This document shows positions 20,729 through 31,871 of a stretch of DNA of 64,000 nucleotides, piece after piece. The notes beneath the pieces are model-generated. The model ran no database searches and was not told the origin of the DNA. It saw nothing but the letters and a program-made list of their open reading frames with translations. The position numbers were made by a program, and so were the translations under genes. The stretch comes from Globisporangium splendens (Eukaryota; Oomycota; Peronosporomycetes; Pythiales; Pythiaceae). Positions within the stretch are counted from its first letter, which is position 1, and each line of letters starts with the position of its first letter. Where the stretch lies: positions 62,001 through 126,000 of the forward strand of contig VFIW01000088.1 in assembly GCA_006386115.1 (NCBI GenBank), written 5' to 3'.

Positions 20729-23700
20729 TGTGTATCTCAGCGCCAGGGTCGCGTGAGTGTTTACGGGTCTGTCCTGATCAAGCTGAGTTACGGTTTGATC
20801 CGCTTTTCCAAGAAAAAGACCAGGCAAACTACTACTACTACATCACTGGGCGGCATTGCCAACGAAAGAACGAGATCTTGAGCACTCCCCGTTTTACATA
20901 TTTTAGCGTTGGTACATTTTTAAGCAATGGAATTCTTCGTCGCATACATGTATAAGTCCTGACCACGATACGATTTCAATTTTCAGTGAGGTATATTACG
21001 TTACATCAAGATGAACTGTAGTATCCACTCTTCGAGCTACACTACTGAGAGCTTCGACCCGAAGTACCTCTGTTTCGGTGAGCGTGGTACCATGGACCTT
21101 TAGTAACTCCACCCCATTCAGCCAAAGCGAGTCCTGTTTTCCGTGATGTAGATGGTTCCTGGCAGTGCGGTGTAATGTGGAAAGCACTCTCCCCTGCGGT
21201 TAATAGAATATCTTCTGTTAATAGCTGATGTGGAGTAGCATTTGCAGCCCATCGTGCCACCACATCCGCGCTGAGGGTATGGAGCTCGGCCTCAAAGTTG
21301 GGTATCTGGAGCCCACCTACACATTTAGGTGCTTCCCCGTGTTCTTCCCCCATCCATGCACGCTTGGTAACTCCATCCCGTTCCCCCAAACAAAGGCTTT
21401 AATAAGTCGATGTACTTGTTTCACTGTGTCTCGTGATGGCCATACATGACGAGCAACATAGAGCAACTTATCAGTCGCTGGCGGATCGCCACGGTTGGGA
21501 GCCAAGAAGACGGACGAAGGCGCCTCCAGAAACACAGAATAGCTGCACATTTCTGGGTTCTTTCGACCGCTAAACGCCGAGCAATAGATAGTCCAGACAC
21601 AGGAGCACTTCAAGGACCACTCGACTCGTCTGGAGCTGGCGCGGAAGAAGTGCACACGGGTCAAACTGGCAAAGTTTGACGCCACCTTTGGCTTCCACAC
21701 ACAGAACGTTATGGGGATGTCGAAGTGCGCGGCGGGTCTGGAGGCTTGGTTTTCCCACTTCCGGTAGCGTCAAGAAAACGGCGCGCTGGATATCGTTCTC
21801 CTCCAGGAGACGCACGTCCTAAGGGAAGAGGTGCCTCGTATGCAGCGTGATTACAGCCGCTCCTGGGGATTTAATGATGCGACAGACGGACGAGTTTTCT
21901 CACTCTGGAGCCAGGCTCCGGGTCGTAGGGGTGGAGTCGCTATTTTACTCAATCCGTACTCTGCGATTCCAACACTCGTCCCATTCATGCCTCAGCACTG
22001 GACAGCGCATTGGGTGGCAGTCCTCGTTAACATTCACGGAGTTCAAGTGCTAGTGATCAACTGCTACGCGCCGTCTGACAAACCAGGAAGAGAGGCAGTC
22101 TTCTCCTCTTTGCAAGACCTGATCTCCATGCATGCAGGTCCCTTATTGTTTGGGGGGGGGGACTTCAATTGCACACTGCATGGGGTCGTGGAGAGGTCGA
22201 GTGGTGCGACAGCTGTGGTGCACGATTCAGCCGGACTGCGAAGTTTACTTGCTAACTGGAATGTGGATGATGTGCTTGTGGACGAAGTGATGCGCGCAAA
22301 GGACGCCAGGGATCTCCCAACTTTTCGAAGGCGACATCACACGTACATCTACACTCTCCCGGGGGTGGGATAGCAAGCAGTCGCCTCGATAGGTGGTATT
22401 GCTCATGAGAACACTCGGATTGGGTGCGTGCCGTCGCGCAAGCTGTGCCTACTCCGTATTCTGATCACAACGGCGTAACAATCCGCGTGGCGCCACCAGA
22501 CCGAGTCATCCAACTCAAGAAACCGAGGAGGGTCTACCCTGTTCCACCATACGCATCAACTCAGGCAGCAGAGGTTGATGAACACTTCTTCTCCGAGGCG
22601 TCCCAACAGCTCACAGAACTGAAGGCAGTGAACCAGGACGATTACACGCTAGCATGGGCAACTGCGAGCTGGTGGGATCAGGCTAAGCTTCAGCTCAAAC
22701 TCGGCTACATCAACGCAAAAAAGGATGCAAAAGCCAAGATTACGTCAAGCTATCGACAGAGGACCGACCGCCTGCACAAGAAACTGGACCAGACAACGGA
22801 AAAAAAATACTGACCAGTGCGTGCAATCACGATATAGTGGAGGGACAGCTCCAAATGCCGAATTGGAGCAAACTGCGATCGAGATCCGGCGTGAGATCGC
22901 AGCGCGCAAATCCCGGTGACAGCTCCTGAAGCGACAAGCTCTCTTTCCGGGTCATTTATACCACCCTGCACGAACGGCGAAGGCGCTCTTCAGGCGGGTC
23001 ACTACGAAGTTTATGGACAACACCATCTACGATCTCGGAGGTGGGGCACAGCACGGCCCTAGACGGTCCAAGGAGCTTGCTGGTGACATGCGCGACGGAT
23101 GGCGGGCAACGATGCAACAAACACCGTGCGATCCAGCCCTCATTCGAGCATTCATTGCATCCCTGACGCGCCACGATCCGGGTCTGGACATGAGTTGTAT
23201 CGTCGCAGAGATCTCAGAAGAAGAGGCTCGGTGCGCAGTGTGGAAGTGTCAGCGAGAAAAAACACAAGGACCGGATGAGCTAGGCAACGACTGGTGCCGA
23301 GATCACGCGGAGAAGGTGACTCCTCTTCTCACGGACCTCTTCAACCTCTGGCTTCGCGGCATCGCTCTTCCCGACTCCTTTGGGAACGCGACGGTATATT
23401 GTATTAAAAAGAGCCGTACTTCTTCCACCCCGCTGGAGCACAGACCGGTAGCTCTACTGAACTCGGATTACAAGATCTTCGCCCGAATCTTTGCAGTACG
23501 AATCCGTCCTCTGCTACCAAGACTAGTGAACGTGATGCAGGCCGGCTTTGTTCCTGGGCACTTGATATCCACAGTTACCGACACGTTGCTGGCTGCACAG
23601 AAGCGAGCCACCACAAACTCAGCTTTACGCAAAGCCATCGCGCTGCTCCTTGACTTTGCAAAGTCGCACAACTCGCTTGATCGTACTTTCCTCGCCGAAA

Positions 23701-25553
23701 CGCTGAGATTCCTTGGTTTCCCTGAGGTCTCCGTCAGGTTGGTGATATCGCTACACGCGAACACGCGATCCCATTTCCAAGTCAATGGCTTCCTATCTAC
23801 CCACATAAAGGTCGCATGTGGTATACGTCAGGGCTGTCCTTTGGCCCCGCACCTCTTCATCCTGGCACTCGAACTGCTGTACAAGAAAGTGGAGGCGGAC
23901 CCGGAGCTGAATGGAGTGCAGGTCACCGACCACAGTGAAACAGGAACGGTCAAAGTCTGCGGATATGCTGATGATACAACGATATACGTCCAGACGGCGA
24001 ACGATATTCCTCGCGTACTTGCCATTTTGGATGGGTTTGGGGCCGCCTCCGGGCTCAAAGTCAATGTTCACAAGTCGGTGGCGCTCTCTCTGGCAGCTTA
24101 GACTACGATCGAGTTACAGGAAACGTGTGGTATGGCTCCGGTGGAGAAGCATAGCCACTGCAGGTATCTCGGGATCCAAGTTGGCCAAAGCTCGAACTCC
24201 GAGGCGAATTGGGCTAAATGTGAACAGTTTTTGAACGCAAGCCTCCAGCTGGCACGAGTGAAGACCATGTCAGTATCACAATGTGCCGTGATAGCGAGGG
24301 CTGTCGCTATCCCGAAGGCGCTGTACATAGTACGGCATGAGTGGCCGACGCTGACGGTAGTGACGCGACTACAGCAGATGATCAAGCGCTTCGTATGGGA
24401 CGTCAGAGAAGGCAAGAACGCGCGAGCGTGGCTATCCGATGAACAGGCAGAGCTCCCAACGAAGAAAGGAGGTATTGGCATGCCGAACATGAAACAAGAA
24501 CTGCTTACCTTAGCACCCATTACGGTGGCGAGAGGGGCAGCGGATGCAGACGCTTTTGGCAGAGCACTGGGGGGATGTTCTGCTCACGGTCGGTCAAAAA
24601 GGCACTGCTGGCGCCCTTCACTACATCACACCTCAGTGAACCTCATCGCGACATGACCAAAACCAGTACGACGCCACCCTGTGGGAGACAGAAACAAGTA
24701 TACTGGTGAACGCGCAAACGGCCCCGCTCACCGACTTGGAGAAAGCAGAGGTGTGCCGCGTTTCACAGTCGTTCCTGCCGACGCTGCGGACTGCTGCCTG
24801 GAGCGGATCCAGCCTCACCGTGAACCTGGAGACCAAACTGGATGAGAAATTACGCAATTACCTGCTATCGTGGCGCAGATCGAACGGTCCTTTTTGTGCT
24901 GAATGGCTACAATACGCATCAGTCGACACATCCTCATGGCTGCTTGATCGCAGCGGGAAGCCCTATCGCCTCACGACGACATCGGCTCTTGTGAAAGGAT
25001 GCGAACGGCTAGGTGACCTTGTCGACTGGACATGAAGAAGCAAAGGTGTCGTCACTTTCAGGAAACTCACCGGCTCAGCATCTCCGCCAGGTCCGGCGAG
25101 ACGCGCTTTTGAGAGGTTATGCTCGGCTCTCTTGTACAACTACCCGGAACTGCTGTACCGACCGCACCACGAGCAGCTGCTGCGATCCACAACTCCAGAG
25201 ATTCAACAACATCACGAATGGACTCTGGAAACTGACTCGACAATGCTGGTGCACATGGACACACACGAAGAAGGCCAGACACAAGATCACCACTATGAGT
25301 TCCTGTGATTTGGCAGCCTCCTCGGATTTAGGGAACAAGAAAGTGAGCGTCTACGCGCATTCAACACTCTCGAGATTTGTTCAAATCTGGGGCGGAGAGG
25401 CCAGATGGAAACCAAATCGAAAACAGTACCACAAGTACGTGTCGACCAAGCGGCGAGAGTCAGGGCTCGCGGCCCGAGACCGCGCGCTGTTTGCTCAGGA
25501 GGTGGCAGAGTCCGGTGTCAACAGAGGGCTGGGCCAACTGAAGTGGCAAGACG
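20729..25553. repeat. Right arm of the large inverted repeat (arm A)
   Basis: Reverse complement of 1-4825. It is separated from palindrome 1 by 23 bp of unrelated filler (20706-20728). Local indels relative to the left arm include ten G at 22152-22161 against nine C, and AA against AAA around 21382. Each indel opens a frame in one arm and breaks it in the other. Confidence 0.95.
21042..21478 (-). pseudogene. LINE-C downstream fragment, mirror copy
   Basis: Mirror of 4076-4512, encoding the same post-RT thumb block. A 1-bp deletion near 21382 shifts the frame between the FVWG and RDGVTKRAWMG blocks, so it is open only in two overlapping pieces. The stretch 20729-20990 next to it has no recognisable gene. 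Confidence 0.73.
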
Positions 25554-26856
25554 TCCAGAGAATCCCAGGACTCAACACTTACGCCACGCAAACATTGTTC
25601 AGATTGAAGGCAAACAAAATACCTCTGTGGAACAGAAACGACAACAGCACTGGATGCCCACATCTGCAGTGCTCAAATATTCGGCACGCCACGTCGCAAC
25701 ACATCTTCTGGGACTGCTCCACAGCGCAGGCAGCGTGGTCAAGCTTGCTTCGGCGCTGCAAAAAAGTGAGCATCCGAGCAACTGACGATCTCCAGCTATG
25801 GCTCTTCAGCTTAGAGCTCCCCGACACTCCAAGTGCCGCGTAGCAGGCGATTGAGACGAAAATTACGGCCCAGGAGCAGGAGTAGGAGCAGGAGCAGGAG
25901 CAGGAGCTCGACCACTGCAAAGACAAGTTATACCCTGTGGCGCATTTACTTTGGAGGCATACAGTGGCTGTTACCATCCATGGTATCTGGGGAGCTCGAC
26001 TACGGAGACTTGATGGACGATCCCAGTCGGACCGCGCGGACTCTGTAATACTGATTGTGGCGCTTCACAACAGACTGCATAGTCTCCGTCGGTTAATGGA
26101 ATGCCACAACGACAGCTCCAAGTATTCAGTATACACTCGAGTCCTCAGAGCGTACGTTGACACACTTCTAGATCCAGAACTCATCCCCTCGTCACACATC
26201 CAACCGAGACGAGTACGGCCAAAGAATTCTTCATCCTGTTCTTCGACGGAGGCTCCAGGGGCAACCCAGGGTCAAGAGGGTCTGGTGCGGTGATAGTGCG
26301 AGTGCAAACAGACAATCATACAGCAGAGATTCTCTGGGTAGCCAGTATGGCGTACAGACATCCCAGCACGACCAACAACGCAGCGGAGTATCGGGGACTC
26401 GTGCACGGACTTCGACACGCTCAGGCAGCGAGGCTGCATCCACTCCACGTTGTTGGGGATAGTGCCATGATCATCTCCCAGCAACGGTGCCACAGACCGC
26501 CGAAGAACACACGCCTGCTCCAACTGTATCATAAGGCGCGCAGAATCGCGGATGTCATTGGGGTCAAAAGCTGGGCGCATCATTACAGGGAATTCAACAA
26601 AATGGCCGACCGCGCAGCGAACGTCGCAATGGACACGCAGACATCACAGCAAGTGGCAGCAGCCTATCATCGCGAGGTTCTCATCACGGTGACCCAATTC
26701 CTTGACAACAACGTTCTACATCGGCTATCGGTGCGACCTGGAGGGTATGAACAGCAGTGGCGATTTCCAACCACCGAGGCAGAACAAGCACAACAACTAC
26801 AGCATCACATCCACTTGGTAGTCAGAACAGCCAGCGCAGCGCCTTCGGCGCTGTAA
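21585..26856 (+). pseudogene. LINE-B ORF2, endonuclease to RNase H, decayed
   Basis: The most complete LINE-B copy. Endonuclease motifs: TFGFHTQNVMGMSK near 21680, an in-frame TAG near 21765, VLLQETH near 21800, and an intact GGGDFNC with ten G at 22152-22161. Stops near 22371 break the SRLDRWY region. RT at 23013-24101 has GPDELGND, VALLNSDYKIFARIF, CGIRQGCPLAP and GYADDTTIY. A post-RT block is at 24132-24656, and a zinc-binding CPHLQC...HIFWDC block lies near 25650-25710. RNase H at about 26235-26640 has FFDGGSRGNPG, AEYRGL, DSAMII and KMADRAAN, so the catalytic acids survive. The part before 25553 is duplicated as arm A; the part after 25937 is mirrored at 33991-34910. Confidence 0.88.
25871..25908. 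repeat. Hexanucleotide microsatellite (CAGGAG)n
   Basis: About six imperfect units of CAGGAG, with one unit reading TAGGAG. It lies 28 bp from the outer edge of palindrome 2 and inside the LINE-B coding sequence, where intact relatives have no such repeat. Confidence 0.85.
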
Positions 26857-26886
26857 CCAACGGCCTCCTCCGAGTCGAAGCCACTC

Positions 26887-28975
26887 AGGTAGCGTAGACA
26901 ACGAGTACGGACATTGTAGGTCTCACGAAGTACCTTAATATACCTCACCTTCATCAAAACATAGAGCAACTTCGGGACGATGACAGCACGGACAATGTCT
27001 GCACGCTGTTCTGGTGTGTGGGCTTTGGCAGTAGCCAGCCCTATCCTGGTTTTAATAGCTGCTACACATCGTTCCCAGTTGTCTGTTCCGCGTCCGTACT
27101 ACCGACGCGTATCCCCTAGGTAGCGACAAAAGGCTGCCACACTGAGAAATGATATTTCACAGACCAGGTGGGAGCCTTCAGGACCTCACAGCTAATGCCA
27201 CTCCGATAGTTTTCTCTACATTGACACGAAGGCCAGAGGCATCGCCAAACAACCTCAGCTCCTTGACTCCCTCCTCAATATCGCTTGGATGACGAAGATA
27301 AACCCCCCACAGCCGTGTCATCTGCATAGCCACCAATCCTAAGCTCACTTGTTCTTCCCCCTGCCTAGAGAGTGATACCGGTTAATTTAGTGCTGTTCTC
27401 CATTACACGATAGAGCGGGTCTAGCGCAAGTATGAACAGAAGAGGTGCGAGAGGACACCCTTGACGAATTCCGCATGTAACGTTAATTACGGCTGAGTGA
27501 TAACCATTAACCAAGAGACGACAGGTGGTGGCAGTATGTAGCTTTTCCACCATCAGGCAGAATAAATCTGGGAATCCATAATGTCGCAATACAGCTTTGA
27601 GATATCCACGGTCGAGAGAGTCGTAAGCCTTCGCAAAACCCAGCAATTGTGCAAGGCTGTCAAGTTGTTCATCATCTTGATTCACCATTCGCTGAGCAGC
27701 ACGGAAGGTATCAACCGCGGTATGTATGCTCCTATTTGGAACAAAGCCGGCTTGAAGGGGGTAGATCAGTGTGGTCAGCTTGCACCACATTCGTGTGAAG
27801 ATTCTGGTAAAAATCTTGTAGTCCGAGTTTAACAAAGTTATAGGTCGATGTCCCAAGGGAGTCGCGGCCGTGCTGGACATTTTGAGGCAAAATATATCTG
27901 CCTCCACAAACGACTTGGGGAAAACTGGGCTCTTCATCCATCCATTAAATAGCTAGGGACAATTACCTCCACATAGTCACGATATCAGTCGTTACCTAGG
28001 CCGTCGGGACCTGCTGCCTTCCCACGTTTGCATCGTTTGACGGCTGTCAGAACTTCCTCTTCACCAACAGGATCACTCAGATCGGACAAAAAGGCAGCGT
28101 GGTGCGTTGGAGGGAGCTGCTTTAAGCACGCGGTGATGTCGCTGTGTTTCATCGCCTTTTGTTGCATAACGGGTTTTCATCCACCCGCCATCACGTTCAC
28201 AAGTTTTTCAGGTTGAGCAGGGCCAAACCGTCGCTCTTCACCCAGGCAATAAATTGTATTATCCAGGAATTTCGTTGAGATGCGTCGGAAAAAAGCCTTG
28301 GCCGATTTCGTCGGTGCAGACAGATGTGAACGCAGAAGCCTGCGAGCCTTAGAATCCTGTCACTGCGCCTTGCAGGTCGCTACATTCTCTCGAATCTGGC
28401 GTTCTGTTGCTGAAAGGGTTGTGGACGCGCTTGGGGTTCGTACATGCTTCGAATCTTGCTTTAAAGTAGCCGATGTAACCACACGAAGACGATCGTGTAG
28501 ACGCCGCAATTTTTGCATGTGTGAGTCCACTAGCTTAATTTTGCACACGCGTTTTGGTCCCAGATAGTCCTTTTTTATAGCACTCTTGAATCCATCCCAG
28601 TACGTCGCAACTGTCGTAGCGGTCTGGACGTCAATGGCCGGTGTATTCCCCCGTTCGCCTTCTAACTTGTCTTGCAGTTGCTGGAGGCGTTGTTTCGTCA
28701 CAATATCTGCTGCTGCATAGGCATAGTCAGGGAGAGGATAACACCGGGGTGGTCTCCGTATTTTGATCCGGTGGCACGGATGTGCGAGTCTAAGAGAGAC
28801 CCCGTTATGATCAGAAAGCGGGCCGTAAACTACTTGAGACACAGCTCGGACCCATTGTGGTGCTTCGTTATTACATACCACCTGTCCAAACGGCTCGATG
28901 CATGTCCTCCGCTCGGTCATATTGCCACCGCCCATTCTGACAGAGTATCTTCACGAAATTCAGCATCTTCAGCCT
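26887..28975 (-). pseudogene. LINE-C ORF2, uninterrupted target copy
   Basis: Decayed non-LTR polyprotein covering the endonuclease C-terminus (GPLSDHNGVSLRL near 28815), linker, RT (GPDGLGND near 27995; HRPITLLNSDYKIFTRIF, GFAKAYDSLDRGYL and CGIRQGCPLAPLLFILALD at 27365-27937) and the start of the thumb near 27000. It is broken by stops at about 27945-27960, 28170 and 28360, among others. It preserves the empty LINE-A target site at 27984-27997. It joins the LINE-B 3' end tail-to-tail near 26860-26940. Confidence 0.86.
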
Positions 28976-29270
28976 TACTTTTTGTGAGTCAAACCGTTAC
29001 TAAGCTCGATCTAGGCGAACCTGTAAACACCCTAACGACTCTGGAAACGTAAATTTCCGTGTGATGATGCTCGTCCTTGCTCTAGCGTAACTTAAAAAGT
29101 GAGTTTATTAAGGAAAAATACAGCTGGCTGCAGGTTCTAGTTCGTCGAAAATGACTACGTCTAGGTCTAACTACTCAACTATATGCTCGCTTGGTACTGC
29201 AGTGGACAGTCCATCCACAGAAGTTGATGGTGACTTGAAATGCAGTATCAACCTTCACTCACTCGTTTAC

Positions 29271-29681
29271 TTAGCACTTGACTGATCCTGCAATCTGGCA
29301 ATTTTCAATCACGTATTTCGCTCCATTGTCACATGTGCCCCAACTAATCTGTCCGCGACCCATTCTTGGATTTGGCACTCTCCAGTATCGCACCCATCCG
29401 CCAGACGAACCGATGCTCTCAATCTTGTAAGCATCGCGCCCCTTCAATCCCTGGAATTGAAGCAGATCCGCCGCACCCCTAACGCAGTCTGGCGATGTTG
29501 ACCCGATCCAACAAGCAACCTGTCTGCAGGTCACCTGATCAGGAGAACCCGAAATGATCTCCGTTGCCAAATCAAATAGGTTCCCACCCACAGCTTTAGC
29601 AATCGCTTTTCCTTGCGCGTCAACCCCGGTGTTGGTGGCGGCAGCAGCTAGAAGAAAACTCAAAATCACTTTCTTGATCAT
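29271..29681 (-). CDS. Small secreted cysteine-rich protein, alpha type, copy 2
   Basis: 136 aa, the same as the alpha copy at 18197-18607 (constant offset 11074) through the coding region. Signal peptide, six cysteines and the SSGGWVRYWRVPN core are retained. A poly(A) hexamer lies at 29104-29109 on the minus strand. Its divergent partner is at 31166-31576. The leader upstream is part of the palindrome arm and is nearly unchanged among copies, suggesting all copies share the same promoter. Confidence 0.82.
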   Translation of the reverse strand: MIKKVILSFLLAAAATNTGVDAQGKAIAKAVGGNLFDLATEIISGSPDQVTCRQVACWIGSTSPDCVRGAADLLQFQGLKGRDAYKIESIGSSGGWVRYWRVPNPRMGRGQISWGTCDNGAKYVIENCQIAGSVKC

Positions 29682-30045
29682 ATTGGAGAGAGGTGGTTCT
29701 TGTTCCTTGGAGCTTTTGGTCTTGTGGCCTTGATGGAGTTTCCAATAATGAGACTGGAAGCGAAAGGCACGACAGTATCTGTACTGTGTATCTATCAGTG
29801 TGCGTTCTTTTGTAATCGGAGACCACAACATACAGTAGTACGAATGAATTGCGGCACGATCTGTTTTTCATATGAGATATGCGGAAAGCAATCACCGCGG
29901 AAACTTCGATAGTACCAAGTGGGTGGACATAGAAATTGTGTATGGCAGCGCTTTCTTTCCGCAAAGTGTCGGTTTACCCCAGTTCAAACAGCAGATCCCA
30001 GTGGGTAGGAGCCCACAAAACGATGTGATATCGTTCGGACAGCAA

Positions 30046-30801
30046 AAGGACAGCAAAAGCTGTCTCTGCTAAAGAAAAGACTAGAGTTGAGGACACAACT
30101 CCGTTTCTTCGAACTTCCAATTCAAATCTTCCTTTTGTCTCACCTTTCTCTCTCAGCCATCCAACTGCCCATCCATCCAGCAATAAGACTTCTCGACAAT
30201 AGTGTCTATGCGATTGAGGTGTTGGAGCATGGAATCTTCATCACTGTTCACATCTTTAAAATCCTAGCACTTGATCCTGTGTGCATGGACAGCACGCTGC
30301 AAATAGTACTGGAGCGTCGCACTATGCTATTAGTAGGTGGGGGTTGGGGGTAAAGATTACCGGAGTTATTAAAGTTAGGACTTTCCTTTCTGAAGCAGCA
30401 TATCAGGAAGATCGAATCGAGATCGGCTTTGGATTTGAACGTGGCCACGTTCACTCATTCCGAGTTGACAGCACCAGTAACATGACCTATCAAACGAAAC
30501 TCCACAAAAAGAAAGCGAACACGGTCGTTCAGCGCAGACTGGCTAGTATACTGAACACTCATTCAGGCAGCACGCAAATTAATCACACTGATAATTTTTG
30601 TACCCTCTGTTGATGTACATGTACGTTGAAGTACATTTTTCAGTTAGTTGCAGCATGTGAGACATAGGTAGGTGTCTCGCGATCGTCGCAACACATGGCA
30701 AGGGACAAGTACGCTGTTCCAAGCATCCTCAATCCTACGGTAATCTTTTCGCCGGTAGAGACAGCTTCCCCATCGGCAAAGTGCAAATCGTCGTCATCAT
30801 C
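30046..30801. other. Unpaired spacer of palindrome 2 (orientation 2)
   Basis: The 756-bp center of palindrome 2. It is the reverse complement of 18972-19731 apart from a few small indels near 30615-30640. The aaggacagcaaaagctgtc edge is on the left here but on the right in palindrome 1. An open frame (30281-30613, plus) and a 111-codon frame (30640-30975, minus, running into the arm) are present. Neither has a recognised domain, and I treat them as unproven. Confidence 0.75.
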
Positions 30802-31165
30802 TTGCTGTCCGAACGATATCACATCGTTTTGTGGGCTCCTACCCACTGGGATCTGCTGTTTGAACTGGGGTAAACCGACACTTTGCGGAAAGAAAGCGCT
30901 GCCATACACGATTTCTATGTCCACCCACTTGGTACTATCGAAGTTTCCGCGGTGATTGCTTTCCGCATATCTCATATGAAAAACAGATCGTGCCGCAATT
31001 CATTCGTACTACTGTATGTTGTGGTCTCCGATTACAAAAGAACGCACACTGATAGATACACAGTACAGATACCGTCGTGCCTTTCGCTTCCAGTCTCATT
31101 ATTGGAAACTCCATCAAGGCCACAAGACCAAAAGCTCCAAGGAACAAGAACCACCTCTCTCCAAT

Positions 31166-31576
31166 ATGATCAAGAAAGTGATTTTGAGTTTTCTTCTAGC
31201 TGCTGCCGCCACCAACACCGGGGTTGACGCGCAAGGAAAAGCGATTGCTAAAGCTGTGGGTGGGAACCTATTTGATTTGGCAACGGAGATCATTTCGGGT
31301 TCTCCTGATCAGGTGACCTGCAGACAGGTTGCTTGTTGGATCGGGTCAACATCGCCAGACTGCGTTAGGGGTGCGGCGGATCTGCTTCAATTCCAGGGAT
31401 TGAAGGGGCGCGATGGTTACATGATTGAGAGCATCGGTTCGTCTGGCGGATGGGTGCGATACTGGAGAGTGCCAAATCCAAGAATGGGTCGCGGACAGAT
31501 TAGTTGGGGCACATGTGACAATGGAGCGAAATACGTGATTGAAAATTGCCAGATTGCAGGATCAGTCAAGTGCTAA
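31166..31576 (+). CDS. Small secreted cysteine-rich protein, alpha/beta mosaic
   Basis: 136 aa, alpha type over most of its length, with the same signal peptide and cysteines. One internal tract reads GRDGYMIES where the alpha copies have GRDAYKIES; the GYMIES form is that of the beta gene at 20096-20488. The coding sequence therefore looks like an alpha gene patched by gene conversion from beta. It is divergent from 29271-29681. Poly(A) hexamer AATAAA at 31738-31743. Confidence 0.82.
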   Translation: MIKKVILSFLLAAAATNTGVDAQGKAIAKAVGGNLFDLATEIISGSPDQVTCRQVACWIGSTSPDCVRGAADLLQFQGLKGRDGYMIESIGSSGGWVRYWRVPNPRMGRGQISWGTCDNGAKYVIENCQIAGSVKC

Positions 31577-31871
31577 GTAAACGAGTGAGTGAAGGTTGAT
31601 ACTGCATTTCAAGTCACCATCAACTTCTGTGGATGGACTGTCCACTGCAGTACCAAGCGAGCATATAGTTGAGTAGTTAGACCTAGACGTAGTCATTTTC
31701 GACGAACTAGAACCTGCAGCCAGCTGTATTTTTCCTTAATAAACTCACTTTTTAAGTTACGCTAGAGCAAGGACGAGCATCATCACACGGAAATTTACGT
31801 TTCCAGAGTCGTTAGGGTGTTTACAGGTTCGCCTAGATCGAGCTTAGTAACGGTTTGACTCACAAAAAGTA

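Noticed and set aside
30281..30613. 110-codon frame in the palindrome spacer as a gene
   Set aside because: Only one of several overlapping frames in the spacer. In the other spacer copy its end differs through a small change. No start context or domain.
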